Notes under the pieces: model-generated
The model's database searches: none
The model's input: the letters and a program-made list of their open reading frames with translations, nothing else
What the model was told of the DNA's origin: nothing
Source of the DNA: JAOPZW01 sp963835295
GTDB taxonomy: Bacteria; Actinomycetota; Thermoleophilia; Solirubrobacterales; Solirubrobacteraceae
NCBI GenBank assembly: GCA_963835295.1
Contig: CAWIEX010000014.1
Location: 372,001 to 436,000, forward strand
Length of the DNA: 64,000 bases
Direction of reading: 5' to 3'
Shown here: in pieces, positions 50,044-60,580 of the stretch
How the letters are laid out: each line of letters starts with the position of its first letter
Position numbering within the stretch: position 1 is the stretch's first letter
Made by a program: the position numbers and the translations under genes

Positions 50044-50864
50044 TGGACGGTCTCGTCCTCGTCGACAAGCCCCCGGGGAAGACCTCGCACGACCTCACGC
50101 TGGCCACGCGGCGGCTGCTGGGCGTGCGCAAGGCCGGCCACGCGGGCACCCTCGACCCCTTCGCGACGGGACTGCTGCTCGTCCTCGTCGGGCGCGCTCG
50201 GCGCGTCCAGCGCTTCCTCATGGCGCTGCCGAAGGAGTACGTGACCGTCGCGCGGCTGGGCGCGATCTCGACCACCGGCGACCCGGAGGGCGAGATCACG
50301 CACACGGGGCGGATCCCGCCGCTCGACGTGGCGCTGCCCACCGGGCGCATCGTCCAGCGCCCGCCGATCTACTCGGCCGTCCGCGTGCAGGGCCGCAAGG
50401 CCTACGAGCGCGCGCGCGAAGGCGAGGCGTTCGAGGTGCCCGAGCGCGAGGTCGACGTCTACCGCTTCGAGCAGCAGTGGCGCCGGGAGGACCGCGCCCA
50501 GTTCCTCATCGAGTGCTCGGCCGGGACCTACGTGCGCTCGCTCATCGCCGAGCTGGGCGACGGCTATTGCGAGGAGCTGCGGCGCACGCGGATCGGGCCG
50601 TTCGACGTGCGGGACGCCGACCCGCAGCGCGTGCTGCCACTCGAGCAGGCGCTCGCCTTCCTGCCGCGCGTCGAGGTCGACGCCGACGCCGCGTGGCGCG
50701 CTGGCCACGGGCAGACGATTCGGGTCCCGCCCACCCACGCCCCTCCAGCCGAGGCCGAGGCCGACGTCGAGCACGTCCTGGTGGCCGACGCCGACGGGCC
50801 GGTGGCCATCGCCGAGCCCCGCGAGGACGGCCTGCTCAAGCCCGTCGTAGGGTTCCGCGGGTGA
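50043..50864 (+). CDS. truB: tRNA pseudouridine(55) synthase
   Basis: The 273-residue enzyme forms pseudouridine 55 in the tRNA T-loop. KPPGKTSHDL and GHAGTLDPFATGLLLV include the catalytic Asp (near residue 38). A C-terminal PUA-like extension of about 80 residues ends in VVGFRG. GTG start, overlapping both neighbours (TAGTG, GTGA). Confidence 0.95.
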   Translation: MDGLVLVDKPPGKTSHDLTLATRRLLGVRKAGHAGTLDPFATGLLLVLVGRARRVQRFLMALPKEYVTVARLGAISTTGDPEGEITHTGRIPPLDVALPTGRIVQRPPIYSAVRVQGRKAYERAREGEAFEVPEREVDVYRFEQQWRREDRAQFLIECSAGTYVRSLIAELGDGYCEELRRTRIGPFDVRDADPQRVLPLEQALAFLPRVEVDADAAWRAGHGQTIRVPPTHAPPAEAEADVEHVLVADADGPVAIAEPREDGLLKPVVGFRG

Positions 50865-51742
50865 AGGTCACCCATCTCCCCGACGTCGAGCCGCGCCCGC
50901 GCCGCGTCGCGGTGGGCACCTTCGACGGGGTCCACCTCGGCCACCGCGAGGTCATCCGCGACGCCGACACGGTCGTCACCTTCGAGCCGCATCCCGCGGC
51001 GGTGGTGGCCCCTGGGGGCGCTCCGCGCCTGCTGACCCCGCTCGAGCGCAAGATCGAGCTCATCGAAGAGCTGGGGGTGCAGGAGCTGGTCGTCATCCCC
51101 TTCGACAGTGAGTTCGCCGGGCGCAGCGCGCAGAGCTTCATCGACGACGTGCTGGTCGGGACGCTGCACGCCGAGCACGTCAGCGTGGGGGAGAACTTCC
51201 GCTTCGGTCACAAGGCGGCCGGCGACGAGGAGCTGCTGCGGGCCGACAGCCGCTTCGAGACGCGCGTCGTGGACCTGCTCGAGGTCGACGGCGAGGTGGT
51301 GTCGTCCAGCCACATCCGCGGGCTCGTGCTCAGCGGCGCGGTCGAGTACGCCGACAAGCTGCTGGGCGCTCCCTTCACCGTCGCCGGCGAGGTCGCCCAC
51401 GGCGACAAGCGCGGGCGCACGCTGGGCTTCCCGACGGCCAACCTCGTCCCCGTCGACGGCTACGTCGTCCCCGGCCACGGCGTCTACGCCTGCCGCGCGT
51501 ACACCCCCGACGGCGCCGTGCACGTCGCCGCCACGAACGTCGGCGTGCGCCCGATGTTCGTCACCGGCCGCGGCGAGCTCATCGAGGCCTTCCTCGTTGA
51601 CTTCGACGGCGACCTCTACGGCGCGCCGCTGCGGGTGGAGTTCCTCAAGCGCCTGCGGGGCGAGAAGCGCTTCGAGTCGGTCGAGGCGCTGGTCGAGCAG
51701 ATGGGCCGCGACGTCGAGGACGCGCGGGCGATCGCGGCCTGA
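50861..51742 (+). CDS. ribF: Bifunctional riboflavin kinase/FAD synthetase
   Basis: The 293-residue enzyme converts riboflavin to FMN and FAD. The nucleotidyltransferase domain starts GTFDGVHLGHREVI, and the flavokinase domain has LGFPTANL. Between HREVI and VVTFEPHP there are only five residues (RDADT), where the family normally has about 15-20. Part of a helix is missing, which could be lineage-specific. The GTG start overlaps truB by 4 nt. Confidence 0.92.
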   Translation: MKVTHLPDVEPRPRRVAVGTFDGVHLGHREVIRDADTVVTFEPHPAAVVAPGGAPRLLTPLERKIELIEELGVQELVVIPFDSEFAGRSAQSFIDDVLVGTLHAEHVSVGENFRFGHKAAGDEELLRADSRFETRVVDLLEVDGEVVSSSHIRGLVLSGAVEYADKLLGAPFTVAGEVAHGDKRGRTLGFPTANLVPVDGYVVPGHGVYACRAYTPDGAVHVAATNVGVRPMFVTGRGELIEAFLVDFDGDLYGAPLRVEFLKRLRGEKRFESVEALVEQMGRDVEDARAIAA

Positions 51743-51761
51743 ACAGCGAGAAGGAGGGCAG

Positions 51762-52520
51762 ATGCCGGGTCTGGTCGAGGGCAAGGCGGGGCTGGTGACG
51801 GGGTCGGCGGGCGGCATCGGGCGTGCCACGGCGCTGGCCCTGGCGCGTGAGGGCGCGGCCGGGGTGCTCGTCACCGATCTCCCTTCGCGCCAGGAGGACG
51901 GCGAGGAGACGGTGCACCTCATCGAGCAGGAGGGCGGCCACGCCGTCTTCGTCCCCGGCGACGTCACGGTCGCGGCCGACTGCGAGGCGGTGGTCGCGAA
52001 GACCGTCGAGGCCTTCGGGCGCCTGGACTTCGCGCACAACAACGCCGGCGTCGAGCTGCAGGCGACGGTTGTGGAGACCGAGGAGGGCGACTGGGAGAAG
52101 GTCATGGCGGTCAACCTCAAGGGCGTCTGGCTCGGCATGAAGCACCAGATCCCCCAGATGCGCGAGCACGGCGGCGGCTCGATCGTCAATACCGCGTCGC
52201 TGGCCGGGCTGATGGCCGTGCCGACCCTCGCCGCCTACATCGCCAGCAAGCACGGCGTGGTCGGCCTGACCCGCGCCGCGGCCGTCGAGGTCGCCAACGA
52301 CGGCATCCGCGTCAACTGCGTCTGCCCCGCCGCGATCCGCACCGCGATGATGGACGTCCTCCCCGAGGAGCGCCAGCTCGAGCTCCTCGCGCCGCAGGCG
52401 ATGAAGCGCTTCGGCGAGCCCAACGAGGTGGCCGAGTCGGTGGTCTGGCTGGTCTCTGACCGCTCGTCGTTCGTGACGGGGACGGCGCTGTCGGTCGATG
52501 CGGGGGCGATGGCGCAGTAG
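51762..52520 (+). CDS. Short-chain dehydrogenase/reductase
   Basis: The 252-residue classical SDR has the cofactor loop TGSAGGIGRA (residues 14-23), NNAGV (about 92-96), the catalytic Ser in NTASLAGL and the YxxxK at YIASK. The C-terminus ends SVDAGAMAQ. The Asp in LVTDLPS suggests NAD(H) preference. Substrate is unknown. The ATG has GGAGGG 6 nt upstream, so it is independent of ribF. Confidence 0.9.
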   Translation: MPGLVEGKAGLVTGSAGGIGRATALALAREGAAGVLVTDLPSRQEDGEETVHLIEQEGGHAVFVPGDVTVAADCEAVVAKTVEAFGRLDFAHNNAGVELQATVVETEEGDWEKVMAVNLKGVWLGMKHQIPQMREHGGGSIVNTASLAGLMAVPTLAAYIASKHGVVGLTRAAAVEVANDGIRVNCVCPAAIRTAMMDVLPEERQLELLAPQAMKRFGEPNEVAESVVWLVSDRSSFVTGTALSVDAGAMAQ

Positions 52521-52733
52521 GTCGTCTCCGCAGTCGCGTCGTCCGCGGTGGCTTCCCGGCGCTTCGCGGCCAGGGCACCGAGGGAAACGGGGACGTTCGC
52601 CCGCGATGGGCGCGAACCACTTCGCTTTGCGTCCGGAAACCGCACACAAACCGAAGTGGTTCGGGCCGGCGGCCGCGACCGGCGGGCCTTCCTCCCTCGA
52701 TGCCCTGGCCGCGCAGCGCCGCAAGACGCCACG
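52521..52733. repeat. Intergenic inverted-repeat element, copy C
   Basis: The outer arms are GGCCAGGGCACCGAGGG (52568-52584) and CCCTCGATGCCCTGGCC (52694-52710), extended by CGCG on the outside. The inner arms are CGAACCACTTCG (52613-52624) and CGAAGTGGTTCG (52652-52663). It lies between the convergent SDR and MerR-like genes. Confidence 0.75.
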
Positions 52734-52745
52734 CGGACGAAACCC

Positions 52746-53171
52746 CTACCCCGAGCTGCGCCGCAACCGCAGCCGCACCTCGCGCAGCGCCGGCAACGTC
52801 GCTGGGCGCTGCCACCCACGCGCGGTGAGCACCCAGTCGGCCTCGTCCTCGCGCAGGACGATGCGCGGCGCGCCGTCGGTGGTCGTGGCCAGGGTGGCCT
52901 CGCTGAGCGGCCAGAGGCCGTAGCCGTTGAGGCGCTCGATGACGCGGTGGATGTCGGCGTGGCGAACGCCGCGGTCGAGCAGCGCCCTGACCAGCGCCGC
53001 CTCGGCCACGTCCTCGACGCTGTAGACGCGCGGATCGGCGTCGGAGACGGACGAGCGGATGAGCCCGCGACGGGCCCATTGGCCGATCGTGGTCCCCGAC
53101 ACGCCGGCCAGCTCGCCGGCCTCCGAGGCGAGGAAACTCCCGTGTGGCCGTGCGTTGGTCGGCGCGGGCAC
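52746..53171 (-). CDS. MerR-type helix-turn-helix protein
   Basis: The 141-residue protein has a MerR-like wHTH (SEAGELAGVSGTTIGQWARRGLIR, then DPRVYSVEDVAEAALVRALL) at residues 10-60 and a C-terminal half of unclear function (DEADWVLTARGW). GTG at 53171 is chosen. ATG at 53195 would overlap the divergent rpsO start. Either way it shares the rpsO promoter region. Confidence 0.65.
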   Translation of the reverse strand: MPAPTNARPHGSFLASEAGELAGVSGTTIGQWARRGLIRSSVSDADPRVYSVEDVAEAALVRALLDRGVRHADIHRVIERLNGYGLWPLSEATLATTTDGAPRIVLREDEADWVLTARGWQRPATLPALREVRLRLRRSSG

Positions 53172-53182
53172 TCTGCTACCTT
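53155..53182 (+). promoter_or_regulatory. Promoter of rpsO
   Basis: TTGGTC (53155-53160) and TACCTT (53177-53182) are separated by 16 nt. The ATG lies 11 nt downstream, with no Shine-Dalgarno. Confidence 0.55.
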
Positions 53183-53193
53183 GCCACGTCGCC

Positions 53194-53463
53194 ATGCCCT
53201 TGACGCAAGAGAGAAAGGCCGAGCTCACCAAGCAGTTCGGCACGAACGAGCAGGACACCGGGAACACCCGCGTGCAGGTCGCGCTGCTCACCGAGCGCAT
53301 CAACCAGCTCACCGAGCATCTGCGCGCCCACCAGAAGGACCACCACTCGCGTCGTGGGCTGCTCATGCTCGTCGGCCAGCGCCGGCGGCTGCTCAACTAC
53401 ATGCAGCGCAGCAACCTCGAGGGCTATCGCGAGCTCATCAAGGAGCTCGGCCTGCGTCGATGA
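53194..53463 (+). CDS. rpsO: Ribosomal protein S15
   Basis: The 89-residue S15 binds the central 16S rRNA domain. DTGNTRVQVALLTERINQL and LRAHQKDHHSRRGLLMLVGQRRRLLNYM are diagnostic. The short form of the ATG start is chosen over a longer upstream frame. The stop overlaps the peroxiredoxin gene by 4 nt, so rpsO is not directly followed by pnp as in many bacteria. Confidence 0.96.
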   Translation: MPLTQERKAELTKQFGTNEQDTGNTRVQVALLTERINQLTEHLRAHQKDHHSRRGLLMLVGQRRRLLNYMQRSNLEGYRELIKELGLRR

Positions 53464-53930
53464 GCATCCTCGCTCCGGGCACGCCGGCCCCGGAGTTCAC
53501 GCTCGAGCGCGAGGACGGCAGCGACTTCACCCGCGAGGACCTCCTCGGCCAGACCACGGTCCTCGTCTTCTACCCCTTCGCCTTCAGCCCGGTCTGCACC
53601 GACCAGCTGCAGATCTACGAAGAGGCGCTCGAGGACTTCGCCGCCCAGGGCGCGACCCTCTATGGCGTCTCGACCGACGCGAGCTGGTCGCAGAAGGCGT
53701 TCAAGGAGAAGCTCGGCGTCAGCATCGAGCAGCTCTCGGACTTCGAGCCCAAGGGCGCGGCGTCGCGCGCCTTCGGCGCCTACTTCGAGCCGGGGGGGAT
53801 GACCAACCGCGCGCTGGTCATCGTCGGCCCCGACGGCGTGGTGCGCTGGAGCCACCTCGCCGACTCGCCCGGCGACCTGCCCGGCGTCGGGCTCATCTTC
53901 GACGGCCTCGCCGCGGCCAGCGTCAGCTGA
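53460..53930 (+). CDS. Peroxiredoxin (AhpE/BCP-like)
   Basis: This is a 156-residue thioredoxin-fold peroxidase. The peroxidatic Cys is in FSPVCTDQL (about residue 44), within the FYPFAFSPVCT block. A clear second (resolving) Cys is absent, which suggests a 1-Cys AhpE type. It starts inside the rpsO stop and ends 8 nt into the convergent SRPBCC gene. Confidence 0.85.
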   Translation: MSILAPGTPAPEFTLEREDGSDFTREDLLGQTTVLVFYPFAFSPVCTDQLQIYEEALEDFAAQGATLYGVSTDASWSQKAFKEKLGVSIEQLSDFEPKGAASRAFGAYFEPGGMTNRALVIVGPDGVVRWSHLADSPGDLPGVGLIFDGLAAASVS

Positions 53931-54384
53931 GCAGCGTCGGCACGCGCTCGGCGCGATAGGCGAAGATCGCCTGGAGGTCGCGGCGCACGATCGCGCGGTG
54001 GGCCAGCGCGCCGAGCGCCCCGAAGCCCAGGTCGTAGCGCACGGTGTCGCGCATCAGCGTGCGCCCGTCATCGAGCGGGGCGAGCTCGTGGGTGTGGTGC
54101 CACAGCCGGTAGGGCCCGCGCACCTGCACGTCGACGAAGCGCAGCGGCGGCTCCCATGCCTGGATCAGCGTGTCCCAGCGCATCGGCACGCCGTGCAGGC
54201 GCAGGCGGTACTGGATGAAGGTCCCGACGGCCATGGCGATCGGCGCCGGCGTGACGACCGCGAAGCGCAGCAGCGGCGGCGTGATCGCCTCGAGGTTGCG
54301 CGGGTCGGCGAAGAAGGCGAAGACCGTGTCGACGTCGGCGTCGAGGGCCTGCTCGCGGCGCAGCGTGTGGATGGCCATCATCAT
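53923..54384 (-). CDS. SRPBCC-family ligand-binding protein
   Basis: This 153-residue protein has the START/PYR-bet v1-like fold: LDADVDTVFAFFADPRNLEAITP at the start and GPYRLWHHTHELAPLDDGRTLMRDTVRYDLG later. These bind hydrophobic ligands or act as cyclases. The ligand is unknown. It sits between the peroxiredoxin and DsbA-like genes on the other strand. Confidence 0.8.
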   Translation of the reverse strand: MMMAIHTLRREQALDADVDTVFAFFADPRNLEAITPPLLRFAVVTPAPIAMAVGTFIQYRLRLHGVPMRWDTLIQAWEPPLRFVDVQVRGPYRLWHHTHELAPLDDGRTLMRDTVRYDLGFGALGALAHRAIVRRDLQAIFAYRAERVPTLLS

Positions 54385-54393
54385 GGCCTACGG

Positions 54394-54891
54394 ATGAGCG
54401 ACCTGCGCAGCGCACCGGTGCCGCCCCTGCGCGACGACGACCACGTCCGCGCCGGCGCCGACGGCGCGCCGCTCGTCATCTTCTACGGCGACTTCGCCTG
54501 CCCGCGCTGCGCGGTCGAGGCGCGCCGGCTGCGCGAGGAGGGCACAGGGGTGGTCTTCCGCCACTTCGCCCTGAAGGCCAAGCACCAGCGGGCCGTCGCG
54601 CTGGCCCAGGCGGCCGAGGCCGCCGCCCGCCAGGGCGCGTTCTGGGCCTTCCATGACGCGCTCTACGCCGACCAGGGCCGCATCGACGACCCGCATCTGT
54701 GGGAACGCTGCCAGGCGCTGGGGCTCGACCTCGAGCGGTTCCAGGTCGATCGCCGCGACCCGGCCGTCGCCGAGCGCGTGCGCCGCGACGTGCGCGACGC
54801 CCTGCGGGCGGGTGCGACGACCACGCCCACCCTCTTCACGTGGCCCGCGGAGCCCTGTGGCGGCGGGGGCGCTCAACGCTCCGGACGCTAG
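54394..54891 (+). CDS. DsbA-family thioredoxin-fold protein
   Basis: The 165-residue protein has a CPRC redox motif in FYGDFACPRCAVEARRL (about residues 29-45) and a DsbA-like helical insert. The cis-Pro loop is probably TTTPTLF near 152. The end WPAEPCGGGGAQRSGR replaces the usual strand and helix, so the C-terminus looks short. No signal peptide is visible, which suggests a cytosolic role. It ends about where the pnp promoter starts. Confidence 0.7.
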   Translation: MSDLRSAPVPPLRDDDHVRAGADGAPLVIFYGDFACPRCAVEARRLREEGTGVVFRHFALKAKHQRAVALAQAAEAAARQGAFWAFHDALYADQGRIDDPHLWERCQALGLDLERFQVDRRDPAVAERVRRDVRDALRAGATTTPTLFTWPAEPCGGGGAQRSGR

Positions 54892-54950
54892 ACTGACCGG
54901 GTTCGGATTCCGTGAGAGACACGACTGAGGTCGGCGACCGAAGGCCGACC
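54889..54950 (+). promoter_or_regulatory. pnp promoter box and leader hairpin
   Basis: TAGACT (54889-54894) is a likely -10. The leader contains GGTCGGC/GCCGACC (54929-54935, 54944-54950). PNPase leaders often carry autoregulatory hairpins, but whether this one does is inference. Confidence 0.45.
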
Positions 54951-54966
54951 AGGAAAGGCAGTACAT

Positions 54967-57271
<2,305 letters not shown>

Positions 57272-57279
<8 letters not shown>

Positions 57280-58602
57280 CGAGCATCCGCCGCTGCTGGC
57301 GGAAGACCATCACGAGGGGGTCGAGCACGGCCATGAGTTGACCGTGCTCGACTCGGGCGTCCGGGTCGTCACCGAGCGGATGCAGTCCGTCCGCTCGGTC
57401 GCCCTGGGGCTGTGGATCGGCACCGGCTCGGCGGCCGAGGACGAGCCCGAGGCCGGCCTCAGCCACCTGATCGAGCACATGCTCTTCCGGGGCACGGCGC
57501 GCTATCGGTCGCTCGAGATCGACCAGCTGTTCGACGCCATGGGCGCCGAGCTCAACGCCGGGACGGGCAAGGAGACGACCTCCGTCTACTCGCGCGTCCT
57601 CGATCGCCACCTCGAGCGCGCCTTCGACGTCATGGCCGACATGGTCTGGCGCCCGGCGTTCGACCTCTCAGAGCTCGAGCAGGAGCGCGAGATCGTGCTC
57701 GAGGAGATCGCCATGTACGAGGACGACCCGCAGGACAAGGTCTTCGACGTCCTCGGCGAGGCGGTCTTCGGCGGCCACCCGCTCGGGCGAGCCATCATCG
57801 GCCGCGCCGATGTCGTCGGCTCGGCCGGGCCGACGCCCTGCGGGCCTTCCACGCCGCGCGCTACGTGCCCACCAACGTCGTGGTCGCGGCCGCCGGCTCG
57901 GTGGATCACGACGCGCTCGTGGAGCTCGTCGAGCGCGCCGGCATCGAGCGCCTCGGCGGCCGCGCGCCCGCTCTGCCTGCGGCGCCCGACGCCCAGCCCG
58001 CGCGCCGGCGCTTCTTCGCCAAGGACACCGAGCAGTATCACGTGTGCCTGGGCGCGCCCGGCCTGGCGCGCGACGACGAGCGCCGCTTCGCCCTGCGCGT
58101 GCTCGACAACATCCTCGGCGGGACCTCGTCCTCGCGGCTGTTCCAGGAGGTGCGCGAGAAGCGCGGCCTGGCCTACAGCGTGTACTCGTTCCAGTCGCTG
58201 TACGCCGGCTCGGGGCAGATCGGGCTGTACCTGGGCACGCGCCCGGACAACGTGGCCCGCGCGCTCGGCGTGGTGGCCGAGGAGCTCGAGCGCTTCCGCG
58301 CCGAGCCCGCGACCGCCGAGGAGCTCGAGCGCTCCAAGGAGAACGTCAAGGGCCGCGTGCTGCTCGCCCTCGAGTCGACCACCGCGCGCATGAACCGCCT
58401 CGGCTCGTCGGTGCTCGCCGACATGCCGCTGCTGAGCGTCGACGAGGTCGAGGCCCGCATCGACGCGGTGGAGCTCGACGATCTCAGCGAGCTGGCCAGC
58501 GAGCTGCTGGCGCCCGAGCGCCTGAGCGCGGCGGGCATCGGCTCCGACGAGTCGGCCTTCCGCACGGCGCTCGAGCCGGTCTCGGAGGCCCTCGCGGCAT
58601 GA
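57272..58602 (+). CDS. M16-family zinc peptidase (one-base frameshift)
   Basis: The metal site is HLIEHM (HxxEH, near residue 65), and EIVLEEIAMYEDDPQD contains the third ligand. The C-terminal domain begins EKRGLAYSVYSF. At 57827-57829, adding one G to GGG restores SAGADALRAFHAARY and a 443-residue protein. This is the pitrilysin-like, mitochondrial-processing-type family common next to pnp and dapB in actinobacteria. GTG at 57272 overlaps pnp by 8 nt. Confidence 0.85.
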
Positions 58603-59240
58603 TCCGCGTCGGCGTGGCCGGCGCCGCGGGGCGGGTCGGCGCCACGGTCTGCGAGGCCGTGGAGGGCGCCGACGACATGCAGCTGACGGGCCGGGCTGAC
58701 CCTCAGCTCGGGGTCGCGCTGGCCGACATCCTCGGCGACTGCGACGTCGTGATCGACTTCACGACCCCCGACGCCGCGCTCGACAACGCCCTGGCCTGCG
58801 TGCGGGCGGGCGTGCACGCGGTGGTGGGGACCACCGGCTGGGACCCCGAGCCGCTACGCCAAGAGCGTGGTGCCAACGTCTTCGTCGCGCCCAACTTCGC
58901 CATCGGCGCCGTGCTCATGATGCGCTTCGCCGCCGAGGCCTCGAAGTACATGGCCAAGGCCGAGATCATCGAGCTGCACCGCGACGGCAAGCTCGACGCC
59001 CCCAGCGGCACGGCCGCGCGGACCGCGCAGCTCATGGACGGCGAGGTGCCGATCCACTCCGTGCGCCTGCCGGGGCTGGTGGCCCATCAGGAGGTCATCC
59101 TCGGCGACGTGGGGCAGACGCTGACCATCCGCCACGACTCGACCGATCGCACGTCGTTCGTCCCCGGGGTGCTGCTGGCCGTGCGCCGCGTCGCGGACCT
59201 GCCCGAGTCCCCGATGATCGGGCTCGAGCACCTGCTGTGA
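58599..59240 (+). CDS. dapB: 4-hydroxy-tetrahydrodipicolinate reductase
   Basis: The 213-residue enzyme acts in lysine/diaminopimelate synthesis. It begins RVGVAGAAGRVG (cofactor loop) and has TTPDAALDNALA, APNFAIGAVLM and ELHRDGKLDAPSGTA, the last holding the catalytic His/Lys. It is shorter than E. coli DapB (273), which is usual for this group. It overlaps both neighbours by 4 nt. Confidence 0.93.
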   Translation: MIRVGVAGAAGRVGATVCEAVEGADDMQLTGRADPQLGVALADILGDCDVVIDFTTPDAALDNALACVRAGVHAVVGTTGWDPEPLRQERGANVFVAPNFAIGAVLMMRFAAEASKYMAKAEIIELHRDGKLDAPSGTAARTAQLMDGEVPIHSVRLPGLVAHQEVILGDVGQTLTIRHDSTDRTSFVPGVLLAVRRVADLPESPMIGLEHLL

Positions 59241-59692
59241 TCCGCGCGGCGACCGAGGCCGACGCCCCGGTGATCGCCGACATCCAGGCCCGGACCTGGC
59301 GCTGGGCCTACGGCGACTTCATCGCGCCGGAGGACATGCCGGTCGCGCAGGAGCGCCTGGCCGTGTGGCGCGAGCACATCGCCGGTGGCGAGGTCCGCGT
59401 CTTCGATCAGGACGGCACGGTCGTGGGCTACTCGGCCATCGAGGGCGACGAGCTCAAGAGCCTCTACGTCGAGCCGGCGGCCCAGGGCGCCGGCGTGGGC
59501 AGCCGCCTGCTGGCGGACGCGCAGGAGCGCATCCGCGCCGGCGGGCACGCGCGCGCGTGGCTCTACGTGTACGCGCAGAACGCGCACGGGTGCGCGTTCT
59601 ACGAGCGCCACGGCTGGGTGCCCGTGGGCGGGCTGCTGGGGGAGGGGCGCTGGCGCGCCCCCGGCCGCCGCTACGAGCGAGACCTGCGATGA
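59237..59692 (+). CDS. GNAT-family N-acetyltransferase
   Basis: The 151-residue acetyltransferase has the acetyl-CoA motif AAQGAGVGSRLLADAQ (about 75-90) and a downstream YVYAQNAHGCAFYERHGW. The preceding LKSLYVEP strand is typical. The substrate is unknown. GTG overlaps dapB and its stop overlaps the next ORF. Confidence 0.85.
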   Translation: MIRAATEADAPVIADIQARTWRWAYGDFIAPEDMPVAQERLAVWREHIAGGEVRVFDQDGTVVGYSAIEGDELKSLYVEPAAQGAGVGSRLLADAQERIRAGGHARAWLYVYAQNAHGCAFYERHGWVPVGGLLGEGRWRAPGRRYERDLR

Positions 59693-60030
59693 GCGTCCTC
59701 GTCGCCGTCACCGACCACGCCGTCGAGCGCTTCCGCCAGCGCATCGGCGGGCGCGCGGGCGAGGTCGACGTGCGCCCGGAGATCATCGGGCGCGTGACGC
59801 GCGCGTGGGAGGCCGGGAGGGTGGGCGAGGGGCCGCCGCCCGGCGCCACCGGCGCGCGCGGATCGGTCTACGTGCGCGATCTCGTCGACCGCTCGCTCGT
59901 CTTCGTCTGCCGCCACGACCGGTCGGCGGGCGAGGTGGTGGTCGTCACGCTGTGGGAGGCCGAGGGCGGCGCCGCGCCGCCGCGCGTGGGCCGCCGCTGG
60001 ACGGACAGCGGGCGGCACGGACCGGGCTGA
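59689..60030 (+). CDS. Uncharacterised small protein with a HAVERFRQR motif
   Basis: The 113-residue protein has TDHAVERFRQRIGGR near the start and a beta-rich C-terminal half (SVYVRDLVDRSLVFVCRHDR, then VVVTLWEAEGG). It has the look of a small RelE/BrnT-like or DUF4258-like fold, but I cannot assign it. Coupling to the GNAT gene by ATGA suggests a shared function. No antitoxin-like partner is next to it. Confidence 0.6.
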   Translation: MSVLVAVTDHAVERFRQRIGGRAGEVDVRPEIIGRVTRAWEAGRVGEGPPPGATGARGSVYVRDLVDRSLVFVCRHDRSAGEVVVVTLWEAEGGAAPPRVGRRWTDSGRHGPG

Positions 60031-60079
60031 GTGGTACCTTCGGCGCAGGACGTAACACCGCCAGAAGGAAGGGCGCCAT

Positions 60080-60580
60080 ATGGCCTTCACCACGCATCTC
60101 CTCGTCGTCGCCAACCGGACGGTCGACTCGCCCGAGCTGCTGGATGCCCTGCGATCGCGCGCCGAGTCCGGGCCGCTGCACGTGACGATGCTGGCGCCGT
60201 GCACGTACGCCGAGCGCGTCCAGGCGCAGGACCGCCTGCAGCGCGCCGCGGCGCACCTCGAGGCCGCCGGCATCGAGTCCGAGGCGATGCTCGGCGACGC
60301 CGACCCGATCGTCGCCGTCCAGGAGGCGTGGAACCCGGGCCGCTACGACGAGGTCGTCGTCTCCACGCTGGCCGCGGGCTCCTCGCAATGGCTGCAGGTC
60401 GACCTGCCGCACCGCGTGGCCAAGCTCACCGACTGCCAGGTGCGCCACGTGGCCGTGCCGGCGCGCCGCCCGGCGCCGACGCGCCCACAACCACCGCCCG
60501 AGCGCAGGCCGATGCTCGAGCGCGTCGCGTCGCTCATGCGCTCGGGCTCGCGCTCGGGCTCGGGCTCGAGGGCGGCGTAG
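60080..60580 (+). CDS. Universal-stress-like (Usp-fold) protein
   Basis: The 166-residue protein opens LLVVANRTVDSPELLDAL and alternates strands and helices (VTMLAPCTYAERVQAQDRL, VVVSTLAAG) as in the adenine-nucleotide alpha-hydrolase fold. A Pro-rich segment and a SGSRSGSGSR tail follow. GGAAGG is 9 nt before the ATG. TACCTT at 60035-60040 is the likely -10. The last 47 nt overlap the convergent gene. Confidence 0.6.
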   Translation: MAFTTHLLVVANRTVDSPELLDALRSRAESGPLHVTMLAPCTYAERVQAQDRLQRAAAHLEAAGIESEAMLGDADPIVAVQEAWNPGRYDEVVVSTLAAGSSQWLQVDLPHRVAKLTDCQVRHVAVPARRPAPTRPQPPPERRPMLERVASLMRSGSRSGSGSRAA

